Notes under the pieces: model-generated
Database searches by the model: none
The model's input: only the letters and a program-made list of their open reading frames with translations
What the model was told of the DNA's origin: nothing
In this document: one piece after another, positions 35,561 through 45,041 of the stretch
Layout of the letters: each line of letters starts with the position of its first letter
Numbering within the stretch: position 1 is the stretch's first letter
Assembly: GCA_018969485.1 (NCBI GenBank)
Contig: JAGWYG010000010.1
Location: 1 to 64,000 of the forward strand
From: Chloroflexota bacterium
GTDB lineage: Bacteria > Chloroflexota > Chloroflexia > Chloroflexales > Roseiflexaceae
Reading direction: 5' to 3'
Length of the DNA stretch: 64,000 nt
Program-made: the position numbers and the translations under genes

Positions 35561-36616
35561 ATGTCGACTGGCAGATCCGCCGGCGGCGCACCGATGCGCG
35601 GCCTCGCGGGCGGCTCACTCGCATTTCTCGTCATCGTCATCATCATCATCGCGCTCGGCGCCTCGACCACGCGGTTCGCGCAGGTCGATGAGGGCCAGCG
35701 TGGCGTCATCATCACCCAGGGCGCCGTGGAGGGCGTGCAGGAACCAGGAATCTTCTTCCGCGCCTTCGCGCCCTTCACCCGCGTCGAGATCATCGAGGTA
35801 CGGCGCAAGACGCGCGAGGTGTCGCAGAACGTCGCCAGCAGCGACAAGCAACTCTACGACATCAAGATCCAGGTCGACTTCAGCCGGCTGACGACCCCGG
35901 CGGCGCTCAAGGGATCGTACGGTTCGATCGGCGTCCGCGACGAGAATCTGATCGCGTTTCTCGACGGGTTCGTCAACGATGCGCTGAAGAGCGCCAGCAC
36001 CCAGTACACCCTGGATGAGGTGCTCGCGGACCGTGGCGGGCTGAGCAATCGCATCACCCAGATCCTCACCAGCGGCACCGAGGATCGTCCCAGCCCGGCC
36101 GATCAGCTGTTCGTGCGCATCGACGCGGTGAAGGTGCTCGATATCGTGGTGAGCGAGGAGTACGCCCGCCTGCTGTCGGAGAAGTCGAACCTCGAGGTGC
36201 AGATCGAGACCGAGGAGCGCCGGCGGCAGCAGATCGAGGCGCAGCAGGCCAACAACCTGTTCCAGGCCGAGCAGGAGGCCAAGGTTGCCCTGACGACCGA
36301 GCAGGGACGCACGGCGGCGGCGCTCGAGGCGGCCGGCCGCGACGCCCAGGTGCGCGCGATCCAGGGCAAGTACTGGCGCGAGAACCCCGAGCTGTTCGAA
36401 CTGCGCCAGCGCGAGCTGATGGTCGAGATGCTGCAGGGCGGCAATCTGTGGTTCGTCGATCCCAACACCAACCTGACGCTGTTGCTCAACCAGATGGCTA
36501 CCGGGTCGATGGATATCGTTCCGGTGCCGCAGCCGGCCACACCAGCCGAACCGGGCACGCCAGCACAGCCGACGGCGCCGACCGATCCGAACGCGCCGGT
36601 TCAGCCCGCGCCCTAG
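35561..36616 (+). CDS. SPFH/prohibitin-family membrane protein
   Basis: 351 aa, ATG behind GAAGGAG. One N-terminal membrane helix (about 20-38, LAFLVIVIIIIALGA). The SPFH domain is at about 40-215: QVDEGQRGVIITQGAVEGVQEPGIFF, RRKTREVSQNVASSDKQLYDIKIQVDFS, EEYARLLSEKSNLEVQIETEE. A long coiled-coil follows (ERRRQQIEAQQANNLFQAEQEAKVAL), then a Pro-rich tail (about 320-351). Such proteins form membrane rings that organise microdomains or control proteases. No NfeD or FtsH partner nearby. It ends before a strong hairpin. Confidence 0.88.
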   Translation: MSTGRSAGGAPMRGLAGGSLAFLVIVIIIIALGASTTRFAQVDEGQRGVIITQGAVEGVQEPGIFFRAFAPFTRVEIIEVRRKTREVSQNVASSDKQLYDIKIQVDFSRLTTPAALKGSYGSIGVRDENLIAFLDGFVNDALKSASTQYTLDEVLADRGGLSNRITQILTSGTEDRPSPADQLFVRIDAVKVLDIVVSEEYARLLSEKSNLEVQIETEERRRQQIEAQQANNLFQAEQEAKVALTTEQGRTAAALEAAGRDAQVRAIQGKYWRENPELFELRQRELMVEMLQGGNLWFVDPNTNLTLLLNQMATGSMDIVPVPQPATPAEPGTPAQPTAPTDPNAPVQPAP

Positions 36617-36637
36617 CCCTGGTGCCTGCCATCCGTG

Positions 36638-36661
36638 CGGGGCGTGTGACCACGCCCCGCG
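36638..36661. terminator. Perfect 10-bp stem between convergent genes
   Basis: GCGGGGCGTG-TGAC-CACGCCCCGC, 22 bases after the SPFH stop and before the convergent dehydrogenase stop at 36772. No T-tract. Confidence 0.65.
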
Positions 36662-36771
36662 CCGCGCCCGCGGTTGGCCGTCGGGCAGCCCCGGCCGCAG
36701 GCGCGGCTGGCTCCCGGCGGCCATGCTCCCCTGATCGTGCGCGCTACCCTGTCGCTGCCACCGCAGCGGCA

Positions 36772-39699
36772 TCATTCGTCACCGAGCGCATCAGCCAGGA
36801 CCTCGACGAGGTGGCGCGCGGCGCGACCGGTGCCATCGGCGATCTGGTGGCGGCAGCTTGTGCCGACGGCGACCACCTCGGCGTCGCCGGCGGAGCGCAC
36901 CGCCGGAAACAGCACGCGCTCGCCGATCTTCTGGGAGATGGCGTAGTGCTCGGCCTCGTAGCCGAACGAGCCGGCCATGCCGCAGCAGCCACCATCGATC
37001 TCGCGGACCTCGGCGTGCGGGATGTGCCGCAGCAGCGCGAGCGTGGCCGCTGTACCCACCAGCGCCTTCTGGTGACAGTGCCCATGGACCACATAGTGGC
37101 GCACGCCGCGGTCGCGGAGCGGCAGCCGGATGTGCCCGGCCGCCAGTTCGCGGGCGAGGAACTCGTCGATCATGAAGCTGTGACGGGCCAGCGCCTCCAC
37201 CCGCGGGTCGTCGATCAGGTCGGGAAGTTCATCGCGGAACGTGAGGACGCAACTCGGCTCGAGGCCGACGATCGGGATGCCCGCGGCCAGGTAGATCTCG
37301 AGCGCGTCGAGTTGCCCGGCGAGCGCCTGACGCGCCTCGTCGAGCAGCCCACGCGACAGCAACGGCCGACCGCAGCAGCCGCGCTGCTCGGGGATGATCA
37401 CCGCATACCCCGCAGCCTCGAGCAGGCGTACCGCCGCCCGGGCGATGTGCGGCTCGTTGTAGTCGGCGAATGTATCGACGAACAGCACCACCGCCGGGCG
37501 GCGCTCGGCCGGCACATCCGCCGACCGACGGGCGAACCAGCGATGGAACGGCGTCGCGGCGAATGCCGGCAGGGTGCGCTGCCGTGCGATCCCCAGCACC
37601 CGTTCCTGGAACCAGGCGACCCCCGGCGCGCGCAACAGCCAGTTGGCGAGTGGTGCGATGGCACTGCCCACCCGGTTGATCTGGTGGACGTGGCCGAACA
37701 CGCGCGAGCGCAGCGGCACGCCGTGGACCTGATGGTACTGGGCCAGCCACTCGGCCTTGAGCCGCGTCATGTCGACGCGCGACGGACACTCGCCGGTACA
37801 TCCCTTGCAGGAGAGGCACAGGTCCATCACGGCTTTCATGCGCGCGCTGGTGAGCGCCTCGGGCGGCAGCGCCCCCGAGAACACCATGCGCAGCGCATTG
37901 GCACGTCCACGCGTCGAGTGCGCCTCATCACGGGTGACCATGTAGCTCGGGCACATCGTGCCGCTGCTGAGCTTGCGACACAGGCCGTTGCCATTGCACA
38001 GCTCGACCGCCGCCGCCATGCCGCCGGTGTCGCCAAACTTGAAGCGCGTCTCGAGGGTCAGCGCGATCGGTGCTGGCGGGCGCGCCCGCAACTGCTGATC
38101 CATCGGCGGCGCGTCGACGATCTTGCCCGGATTGAGCAGGCCGGCAGGATCGAACAGCTGCTTGACCTGGCGAAATGCGTCGTATAGCCGTGGACCGAAC
38201 ATCTGCGGATTGAACTCGCCCCGCAGCATGCCGTCGCCATGCTCTCCCGACAAGGCTCCACCATAGCGCAGCACCAGGTCGCGGATCGCCTCGGCGATGG
38301 CACGCATCGTGCGCACATCTTCGGGGCGCTTCAGGTTGAGCAGCGGACGCGCATGCATCAGCCCGACACTGGCATGCCCATAGAAGGCGACGCGCACATC
38401 GTGCGCCGCACAGATCGCGCGAAATTCGCGTACGTACTCGGCCAGCCGCTCCGGCGGCACCGCCGAGTCCTCGACGAAGGTCTCGGGGCGCAGATCGGGC
38501 GAGAGCGACTGGAGCAGTGGCAGCCCGGCCTTGCGTACCTGCAGCACGTTGCGCCGTTCGGCCGGGCTGACGGCCCGGCGCCGGGTACAGGCGATGCCCG
38601 CATGCGTCAGGTGCGCCTCGAGGGCCTCGATCTGTGCCACCGCGGCGGCGGCATCGGCGCCGACGAACTCGACTTGCAACAATGCAGCGGGTGTCCCGTC
38701 GACGAAACTCGCGAGATACGTGCTGTATTCCCGCGAACGACGCGTCGCATCGAGCAGGATGTCGTCCATCAGCTCGATGGCGGCCGGGCGGCACGCCAGG
38801 CACGGCACCACCGCCTGCAGCGCAGCATCCAGGCTCTCGAAGCCGAGAATGCTGATCGCATTCGCCGCCGGCCGCGGCACGAGCCGCAGCGTCGCCGAGA
38901 GCACGAGGGCCAGGGTGCCTTCGGAACCGACCAGCAGCGGCGTGAGATCGGCGGCGGCGTCCGGCTGCTGCGCCAGGGCGTCGAGGTTGTAACCGCCGAC
39001 GCGGCGCATCACACGCGGGTAGCGTGTGGCGATCTCGTCGGCATGCTCGCGCACGAGCGTCGCCAGCGACCGGTAGAGCTGCCCCTCGAGTGTCGCCGCA
39101 GCACGCTTCGCCGCCAGCGTCGCCGCATCGAGTGCGCCGACGCTGATCCGACTGCCATCGCTCAGCAGCAGATCGAGCGCCACGACGTGATCGATCGTCT
39201 TGCCGTACATCAGCGAATACATGCCCGAGCTGTTGTTGCCGATCATGCCACCGATCGTCGCCCGATTCGAGGGCGATACATCCGGCGCGAACATCAGCCC
39301 ATGGGGCGCCAGGGCGGCATTCAGCTCGTCGAGCACGATGCCCGGCTCGACGGTCACCGTCGATCGCTCCAGATCCAGCGACACGACCCGGTTCATATGC
39401 TGCGAGAGGTCGAGTTGGATGCCGCGCCCGACCGTCTGGCCAGCCAGGCTGGTGCCACCGCCGCGCGCCACCAGCGGCACACCGTGCTGCCGGGCCACCT
39501 GCAGCACCGCCGCCACGTCGTCGGCATCGCATGGCAGCACGACTGCCAGCGGGTCGATCTGATAGATGCTGGCGTCGGTCGCATACAGCGCACGATCCAC
39601 CGGATCGGCACGGACCTCGCCACGCACAGCGTGCTGGAGCGCAGCGATCACCGCTGGCGCCGCCACATCAGGCTCTCTCATCGTCTGCTCAGCATTCAT
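36772..39699 (-). CDS. Fused FAD-linked oxidase / Fe-S / CCG-domain dehydrogenase (GlcD-GlpC type)
   Basis: 975 aa; ATG at 39699. The PCMH FAD domain (about 45-230) has LVARGGGTSLAGQTVGRG and ATIGGMIGNNSSGMYSLMYGKT. The GlcD C-terminal domain has GALSGEHGDGMLRG. Fe-S regions follow: CNGNGLCRKL...CP (a variant cluster) and CLSCKGCTGECPSRVDM. Two cysteine-rich CCG motifs (GCCGRPLLSRG, GGCCGMAGSFGYE) end the protein. This order is that of quinone-linked D-2-hydroxyacid (D-lactate/glycolate type) dehydrogenases. It oxidises a 2-hydroxy acid and passes electrons to the membrane pool; exact substrate unknown. Monocistronic. Confidence 0.93.
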   Translation of the reverse strand: MNAEQTMREPDVAAPAVIAALQHAVRGEVRADPVDRALYATDASIYQIDPLAVVLPCDADDVAAVLQVARQHGVPLVARGGGTSLAGQTVGRGIQLDLSQHMNRVVSLDLERSTVTVEPGIVLDELNAALAPHGLMFAPDVSPSNRATIGGMIGNNSSGMYSLMYGKTIDHVVALDLLLSDGSRISVGALDAATLAAKRAAATLEGQLYRSLATLVREHADEIATRYPRVMRRVGGYNLDALAQQPDAAADLTPLLVGSEGTLALVLSATLRLVPRPAANAISILGFESLDAALQAVVPCLACRPAAIELMDDILLDATRRSREYSTYLASFVDGTPAALLQVEFVGADAAAAVAQIEALEAHLTHAGIACTRRRAVSPAERRNVLQVRKAGLPLLQSLSPDLRPETFVEDSAVPPERLAEYVREFRAICAAHDVRVAFYGHASVGLMHARPLLNLKRPEDVRTMRAIAEAIRDLVLRYGGALSGEHGDGMLRGEFNPQMFGPRLYDAFRQVKQLFDPAGLLNPGKIVDAPPMDQQLRARPPAPIALTLETRFKFGDTGGMAAAVELCNGNGLCRKLSSGTMCPSYMVTRDEAHSTRGRANALRMVFSGALPPEALTSARMKAVMDLCLSCKGCTGECPSRVDMTRLKAEWLAQYHQVHGVPLRSRVFGHVHQINRVGSAIAPLANWLLRAPGVAWFQERVLGIARQRTLPAFAATPFHRWFARRSADVPAERRPAVVLFVDTFADYNEPHIARAAVRLLEAAGYAVIIPEQRGCCGRPLLSRGLLDEARQALAGQLDALEIYLAAGIPIVGLEPSCVLTFRDELPDLIDDPRVEALARHSFMIDEFLARELAAGHIRLPLRDRGVRHYVVHGHCHQKALVGTAATLALLRHIPHAEVREIDGGCCGMAGSFGYEAEHYAISQKIGERVLFPAVRSAGDAEVVAVGTSCRHQIADGTGRAARHLVEVLADALGDE

Positions 39700-39873
39700 T
39701 GAGCGTCTTCTCATCCAGCATCCTGTCGCGTGCGCCGCCGACTCGCTATACTGCAAGCAACGAGAGCACGTGATGCGGCGATCACCTGCAGGCCACCAGA
39801 GGCACTCGTCCCCAGCCGCAGCGTATCCCCCTGCTTCCCCCCGCGCCGATCGCGAGACGCGATCGGCGCTTCT

Positions 39874-40311
39874 TCATCGCTGGCGCTCATCGCGGACGAT
39901 CACCCGTGCCGCCGGTTCACCGGCGAGCAGTCCCAGCACCAGCGAGACCAGCGAAATGACCAGGCCGCCGAAGAACGCCGGCCAGAAGCCGTCGATGATG
40001 AACCGGACGCCGGCTGCGGCAGCGATCTGCGCGGTGAGCCACAGGAGCAGCGCGTTGATCACCAGGCCGAACAGGCCGAGCGACAACACCACCAGCGGGC
40101 AGGTGAGCAGCGTGAGGATTGGCCTGAGCAAGGCGTTGACCAGGCCGAAGAGTATGGCGATCATGCCGATCTGCCAGCCAGGGCCGGTGAACGAGATGCC
40201 CGGCACGAGCGAGATCGCGGCAAAGATCGCCAGCGAGCTGATCAGCCAGCGCAGGGTGATCGAGCGCAGGTGCGCCAGCCGGTTTGTCGATGATGGCATC
40301 AGCGGTTCCAT
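39874..40311 (-). CDS. Phage holin family-4-like membrane protein
   Basis: 145 aa, ATG at 40311 behind GGGGAGGTGATGCG. Four predicted helices. It matches the mvL family: LRWLISSLAIFAAISLVPGISFTG, then FGLVNALLRPILTLLTCPLVVLSLGLFGLVINALLLWLTA, and GFWPAFFGGLVISLVSLVLG. Despite the family name these are chromosomal envelope proteins of unknown role, not lysis genes. Own promoter at 40386. Confidence 0.88.
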   Translation of the reverse strand: MEPLMPSSTNRLAHLRSITLRWLISSLAIFAAISLVPGISFTGPGWQIGMIAILFGLVNALLRPILTLLTCPLVVLSLGLFGLVINALLLWLTAQIAAAAGVRFIIDGFWPAFFGGLVISLVSLVLGLLAGEPAARVIVRDERQR

Positions 40312-40385
40312 CGCATCACCTCCCCGTGCGACATACGATGCGGCACATGTCCCGCGCCGCACCCGATCGGCACCCCGACAGCGCC

Positions 40386-40391
40386 ATTATA
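40386..40391 (-). promoter_or_regulatory. Extended -10 (TGG-TATAAT) for the holin-4-like gene
   Basis: On the minus strand a perfect TATAAT follows TGG, 75 bases before the ATG at 40311. Confidence 0.65.
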
Positions 40392-40470
40392 CCAAGGCGC
40401 ATCGCTGGCGCGGCACGCGCCGGTCCGGGGAGTCGCACGGTATCGGCCGGCATGCGCGTCGGCTGCATGC

Positions 40471-40476
40471 TATACT
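40471..40476 (+). promoter_or_regulatory. Extended -10 (TGC-TATACT) for the PolX-PHP gene
   Basis: TATACT preceded by TGC; start site near 40483. An ATG at 40487 would be nearly leaderless, while the ATG at 40517 has a GGAGACGGG site. Confidence 0.6.
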
Positions 40477-40516
40477 CAATGGCATCATGGCCGACGTGGC
40501 ACTGGAGACGGGATTC

Positions 40517-42259
40517 ATGCCCCCGAGCAATCACGAGATCGCCGATGTGCTGGGCGTGATCGCCGATCTCCTGGAGATCCTGGGCGGCAGCCGTTTCAGG
40601 ATCCAGGAGTATCGCGACGCCGCCAGTTCGATCGAACGCCTGGCGGTGCCGGCGTCGGCATACCGCGACCGTAGCATGCTCGGCGCCGATGCCGGGCTGC
40701 GCCCCGACCTGCTCAAGCAGGTCGGCCGGCTGCTCGGCGGTGACTCCATCTCGGAATACATGCGCCAGCTCACATCGCGCGCTCCGGCCGATGAACGCGT
40801 GCTGCTGCGGCCGGCGTCGCTCCGCCCGCCGATCGGCAGACGGTTCGCTGCGCTGGGCATCCGCGACGTGGCGGATCTGATCGCGGCGGCCGAGGAGGGG
40901 CGGCTCGCCACCATCGTGGGGCTGAGTGCCGGAACGGTCAGGCGCATCAGCGGCGCCGGCCGGCAACTGCAGCAGGTTCCGGTGCGCAGCCTGCTGCGCG
41001 ACGCCCGGCAGCATGCCGCGGAAGTGATCGAAGCGATCGTGCTGCGGATGCCGCAGGCCCGGCTCGTCGTCGTCGGCAGCGTGCGCCGGGCCGAGCCGCT
41101 GATCGAGGTGATCGAACTGCTGGCGATTGGAGCCGACATCGATGCGCTGCGCGCGGCGCTCGCGGGATCACCGCTGGTCACGCGGATCATCGGATCGACG
41201 ACCGGGCGGATCGATGTCCAGCTGTGCAACCGACAACGGGCCGTCGTATTCATCACGCCAGCCGATGCATACGGCGGCGCAGCGCACCTGCGCACCGGCA
41301 GCCATGCGTATGGCCAGCGGCTGATCCGGCACGCCACGCACTGCGGATATCGGCTGCACGACGACGGCCGCCTCATGCGCAACGATGTGCTCGTCCCCTG
41401 CCCCGACGAAGCGACGTTCGACGCGTGCCTCGGCCTGCCGCCGATCGCCGACGAACTGCGCGAGGATGCCGGCATCATCGACCAGGTTCTGGCAGGAACG
41501 ATGCCGCCGCTGGTCAGCGACGCGGCGATGTGCGCCGATCTGCATCTGCACACCACCTGGAGCGATGGCCGCAACAGCATCGCCGCGATGGCCGTCGCGC
41601 GCGCCCGGGGCGATCAACTGATGGCAGTCACCGACCATAGCGCGTCCGCAACATACCCCGGCAGCAACGGGCTCGATGCGGCGCGGCTACGGCAGCAGGC
41701 CGCCGAGATTGCCACGCTCAACGAGCACTACGCCGCAGCCGGCGACCCCTTCCGCATCCTGCACGGCGTCGAGGTCGACATCCTCGCCGACGGCGCGCTG
41801 GCGCTCGATGATGCGACGCTGGCGCAGCTCGACATCGTGGTCGCCTCGCCCCACAGCGACCTGGACCAGCCGGCTGATGACGCGACGGCGCGCCTGCTGC
41901 GCGCCATCAGACATCCCCACGTCGACATCATCGGCCATCCGACCGGCCGGCTGCTCGGTGCACGGCGCGGCCTCGAGCCCGACATCGACGTCCTCGCCGC
42001 TGCGGCAGCGCACCACGATACGCTGCTCGAGATCAACAGCAGCCCGGATCGGCTCGACCTCGATGCCCGGCTTGTGCGGCGGGCGGCGCAGCACGGCGCA
42101 CGCTTCGCCGTCGACAGCGATGCCCACGACGTCGCCAGCCTGTCGCTGCGATGCCTGGGCGTCGCCACCGCGCGCCGCGCCGGCGTGCCGGCCGATGCCG
42201 TCGCCAACACCTGGGATTCCGCCCGGATCCGCGCGTGGCTCGCCGCGCGCGGCCGCTGA
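40517..42259 (+). CDS. polX: PolX-type protein with intact PHP domain and altered polymerase site
   Basis: 580 aa, the usual PolX length. Bacterial PolX combines a family-X polymerase with a C-terminal PHP exonuclease/phosphoesterase used in base-excision repair. The N-terminal helical region starts NHEIADVLGVIADLLEI. The palm begins VVVGSVRRAEPLIEVIELL (about 185-203), where GDIDIL with two metal-binding Asps is expected but VIE is found. The third Asp remains (GRIDVQL), as does TGSHAYGQRLIRHA. The PHP ligands look complete: CADLHLHTTWSDGR, VTDHS, GVEVDI, SPHSD, GHPTGRLLG, SDAHD. So nuclease activity is likely kept and nucleotide addition lost. The start at 40517 is preferred on its ribosome site; 40487 also possible. 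Confidence 0.88.
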   Translation: MPPSNHEIADVLGVIADLLEILGGSRFRIQEYRDAASSIERLAVPASAYRDRSMLGADAGLRPDLLKQVGRLLGGDSISEYMRQLTSRAPADERVLLRPASLRPPIGRRFAALGIRDVADLIAAAEEGRLATIVGLSAGTVRRISGAGRQLQQVPVRSLLRDARQHAAEVIEAIVLRMPQARLVVVGSVRRAEPLIEVIELLAIGADIDALRAALAGSPLVTRIIGSTTGRIDVQLCNRQRAVVFITPADAYGGAAHLRTGSHAYGQRLIRHATHCGYRLHDDGRLMRNDVLVPCPDEATFDACLGLPPIADELREDAGIIDQVLAGTMPPLVSDAAMCADLHLHTTWSDGRNSIAAMAVARARGDQLMAVTDHSASATYPGSNGLDAARLRQQAAEIATLNEHYAAAGDPFRILHGVEVDILADGALALDDATLAQLDIVVASPHSDLDQPADDATARLLRAIRHPHVDIIGHPTGRLLGARRGLEPDIDVLAAAAAHHDTLLEINSSPDRLDLDARLVRRAAQHGARFAVDSDAHDVASLSLRCLGVATARRAGVPADAVANTWDSARIRAWLAARGR

Positions 42260-42279
42260 ACCCGATGAAGGAGGACCAA

Positions 42280-42696
42280 TTGTCCACGATCTTCAGCCGG
42301 ATCGCCGCACGCGAGATCCCCGCCGTCATCGTCGCCGAGGATGACGCAGCCGTGGCATTCATGGACATCGCGCCGGCGAGCCGTGGCCACGTGCTGGTCA
42401 TCGCCAGGGAAGCATATCCGGACATCTTCAGCATTCCTCCGGCGACCTGGTTGCGGGTGATGGCGCTGGCCCAGCGCGTCGCACAGGCCATCGGGCGCAG
42501 CCTGGCCCCCGATGGCATCAATATCGTCCAGAACAACGGCGCTGCCGCAGGCCAGACGGTGTTTCACCTGCACGTCCACCTCATCCCGCGCTGGTCGGGC
42601 GATGGCGCGCTGGCGCTGTGGCATCCTGGCGCGACGGCACCCGAGCAGCTGGATGGCGTAGCGCGCCAGATCCGCGCCGCCCTGGGCGACGACTGA
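42280..42696 (+). CDS. HIT family nucleotide-binding protein
   Basis: 138 aa using TTG at 42280 behind AAGGAGGA; the ATG at 42265 lies within the ribosome site region and would add KEDQ-type residues not seen in homologues. Signatures: STIFSRIAAREIPA, VAEDDAAVAFMDIAPASRGHVLVI, GINIVQNNGAAAGQTVFHLHVHLIPRW, with the His triad HxHxH. Hydrolyses or transfers nucleoside phosphoramidates or dinucleotides. The usual N-terminal Cys pair (zinc) is absent. 20 bp after the PolX gene. Confidence 0.92.
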   Translation: MSTIFSRIAAREIPAVIVAEDDAAVAFMDIAPASRGHVLVIAREAYPDIFSIPPATWLRVMALAQRVAQAIGRSLAPDGINIVQNNGAAAGQTVFHLHVHLIPRWSGDGALALWHPGATAPEQLDGVARQIRAALGDD

Positions 42697-42735
42697 GCAT
42701 GGCTGGCGGCGCTGGCGCGTCGCAGGAGGCACGAG

Positions 42736-44130
42736 ATGGAACAGCGCGTGGTGACGTTCATCGAAGCGCTCCGGCATGCCGGCGTGCGTGTGTCGGTCGC
42801 CGAGAGCGTCGAGGCCGTCCAGGCAATCGCGGCGGCAGGCGTGGCCCAGCGCGACTGGTTCCGCGTCGCGCTGCGCGCGACGCTGATCAAGGAGGTGCGC
42901 GACCACGCGACGTTCGATGAGCTGTTTCCCCAGTACTTCGGCGGCGTGCCGCCGACCTTGCAACGCCCCGGCGACCAGCTCACACCCGAGGAGCGCGAAC
43001 GGCTGGAAGCCTTGCTGCAACAGCTGCTGGACCAGATGTCGCCGGCGCAGCTCGCCCAACTGTTCGCGGCGATGATGCGCGGTGATGCGCCAGGTGATGC
43101 CCAGATCCGTGAGCTGCTCGAACAGGGGACGTCGCTGGGGCAGCTGCGTGGCAGTATGCCGGGATCGTGGGCGGCGCGGCGCGCGCTGCGCGAGCTCGAG
43201 GTCGAACGCCTCGAAGCGCTGCTGCAGCAGCTGCTGGAGCGCCTGCGCGAGGCGGGTGTGGGCGAGGAGGCGCTGCAGCAGATTGCCGACGACGCACGGG
43301 CTAATCGCGATGCGCTGCAGCAGCAGATCGCCGACGAGGCCGCCGCGATGGCGCGACGGCGCGCGCTGGATGATGCTCGGCGGCGCGCGCCGTCGGTCGA
43401 CGAATGGCTCGACCAGCCGCTCGAATCGCTGAGCGCGCTCGATCCGCGCGATCTGCGACAGATCGTCGCGCGGCTGGCGGCACAGCTCCGCACGCGTGCG
43501 GCGTTGCGGCAGCGCCGCGCATCGCGCGGGCAGCTCGATACGCGCCGTACCATTCGCACCAACCTGCGCTATGGTGCTGTGCCGGTGATCGTGCAGCATC
43601 GCCAGCGTCAGCGCAAGCCACGCCTGACGATCGTCTGTGATGTGTCGGGCTCGATGCGGCCAGTCGCCGCCTTCATGCTGCAGCTGGTCTATGCGCTGCA
43701 GGATCAGATCAGCCGCACCCGCCCGTTCGTGTACTATCGCACGATCGCCGACGTCACCAGCGATTTCGCCGGATTGCGCGCCGAGGCGGCCGTCGAGATC
43801 GCGCCGACGCGCGTCCGCGGCGGACCATACCAGACCAGCCTGGGGAGCTGTCTGGCGACCTTCGTGCGCGATCATCTCGGCGCGGTCGATCGCCGTACGA
43901 CCGTGATCTTCCTCGGCGATGGCGATGATCATCTGGGGCCGCCAAACCCGCGCGATTTCGCCGAGATTCGGCGGCGCGCCCGGACGGTGCTGTGGCTGAA
44001 TCCCGAGCATCCATCCCGCTGGGGCCATGAGGATAACCATATGGACGTGTATGGGCCGCTGTGCCATGCGGTACACCATGTGGCGAACGTGCGACAGCTG
44101 GCTACAGCAGTGGAGCGACTGTTCGACTGA
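42736..44130 (+). CDS. VWA-domain protein (CoxE-like)
   Basis: 464 aa, ATG behind AGGAGG. The N-terminal half is helical, with FIEALRHAGVRVSVAESVEAVQAI and a Gln/Leu-rich stretch. The C-terminal VWA domain starts PRLTIVCDVSGSMRPVAAFML, with the MIDAS DxSxS, followed by TSLGSCLATFV and TTVIFLGDGDDHLGPPN. CoxE-type proteins work with a MoxR AAA+ ATPase to insert metals or remodel complexes. No such ATPase is adjacent here. Confidence 0.88.
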   Translation: MEQRVVTFIEALRHAGVRVSVAESVEAVQAIAAAGVAQRDWFRVALRATLIKEVRDHATFDELFPQYFGGVPPTLQRPGDQLTPEERERLEALLQQLLDQMSPAQLAQLFAAMMRGDAPGDAQIRELLEQGTSLGQLRGSMPGSWAARRALRELEVERLEALLQQLLERLREAGVGEEALQQIADDARANRDALQQQIADEAAAMARRRALDDARRRAPSVDEWLDQPLESLSALDPRDLRQIVARLAAQLRTRAALRQRRASRGQLDTRRTIRTNLRYGAVPVIVQHRQRQRKPRLTIVCDVSGSMRPVAAFMLQLVYALQDQISRTRPFVYYRTIADVTSDFAGLRAEAAVEIAPTRVRGGPYQTSLGSCLATFVRDHLGAVDRRTTVIFLGDGDDHLGPPNPRDFAEIRRRARTVLWLNPEHPSRWGHEDNHMDVYGPLCHAVHHVANVRQLATAVERLFD

Positions 44131-44174
44131 AGGGCGCGCGGCGCAACGGCGCCGGATCCAGACGGAGGGAAATG

Positions 44175-44549
44175 ATGCTGCATGGGTTGTTTGGTGGGAA
44201 CGCGTCGGAATTTGATGTGCGCGAGGTTCAGCGCGAACTTGATGCCTTGCTGGTCGAAGGCGAGCAGCTGCGGCGCGGTTTTCGTATCGTCCGCGATCTG
44301 TTTCTGTTCACCGACCGGCGGCTGATCCTCGTCGATCGCCAGGGTATGTCGGGCCGCAAGACCGAGTATCATTCGATCCCGTATCGCTCGATCACGCACT
44401 TCTCGATCGAGACGGCCGGACTGCTCGATGGCGATGCCGAGCTGGTGATCTATCTGTCGGGTGCGCTCGAGCCAGTGCGCCGCGAGTTCAAGCGCGGCAG
44501 CGATATCCTCGGGGTCTCTCGCCTGCTGGCTCAGGGCGTCCTGCGCTGA
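44175..44549 (+). CDS. Bacterial PH-domain protein
   Basis: 124 aa from the ATG at 44175 behind GGAGGGA (an adjacent ATG at 44172 is possible). Fits the PF08000-type bacterial pleckstrin-homology fold: FRIVRDLFLFTDRRLILVDRQGMSGRKTEYHSIPYRSITHFSIETAGLLDGDAELVIYLSG. Cytosolic and of unknown biochemical role. Preceded by the VWA gene and followed by DinB in one run. Confidence 0.88.
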   Translation: MLHGLFGGNASEFDVREVQRELDALLVEGEQLRRGFRIVRDLFLFTDRRLILVDRQGMSGRKTEYHSIPYRSITHFSIETAGLLDGDAELVIYLSGALEPVRREFKRGSDILGVSRLLAQGVLR

Positions 44550-44564
44550 ACAACGGAGTCGATG

Positions 44565-45041
44565 ATGTCTGATGGGACCCGCGCGGCACAGATCGCCGCG
44601 ATCGCTGCACTACCCGACCAGCTCCGTGAGCTGGTGGCCGGCCTCGATGATGCCACGCTGACGACGGTGCTCGTCCCGGGCGAATGGACGGTGGCCCAGA
44701 ATGTCCACCATCTGGCCGACTCCCACGCTCAGGCGTTCAATCGGGCGCGCCTGATCCTGACCGAGGCACATCCGACGATCACGCCGTACGATCAGGATGC
44801 CTGGGCGCGCCTGCCGGAGGCCATGGCTGCCGATCTCGAACCATCGCTACTGATCCTCGCCGGGCTACACCAGCGCTGGGCCGCGTTCTGGCGGGCACTG
44901 CCGGAGCCGGCATGGGAGCGCTCGGGCTGGCATCCGGAACGCGGCGAACTGCGGCTCGATGATCTGCTGCAGTACTATGCGGCGCATGGCGTGGCACACC
45001 TCGATCAGATCCGTCGCACGCTCGCGGCACGCGCTGCCTGA
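44565..45041 (+). CDS. DinB-family protein
   Basis: 158 aa, four-helix bundle. The metal-ligand His residues are at VAQNVHHLADSHAQAF and YYAAHGVAHLDQI, the classic DinB/YfiT spacing. DinB-like proteins are thiol-S-transferases or damage-induced hydrolases; the substrate is unknown. GGAG sits just before two adjacent ATGs (44562, 44565). Confidence 0.85.
   Translation: MSDGTRAAQIAAIAALPDQLRELVAGLDDATLTTVLVPGEWTVAQNVHHLADSHAQAFNRARLILTEAHPTITPYDQDAWARLPEAMAADLEPSLLILAGLHQRWAAFWRALPEPAWERSGWHPERGELRLDDLLQYYAAHGVAHLDQIRRTLAARAA

Noticed and set aside
39874-40311. Phage-holin annotation as evidence of a prophage
   Set aside because: The family is chromosomal and widespread; no integrase, capsid or attachment site is nearby.
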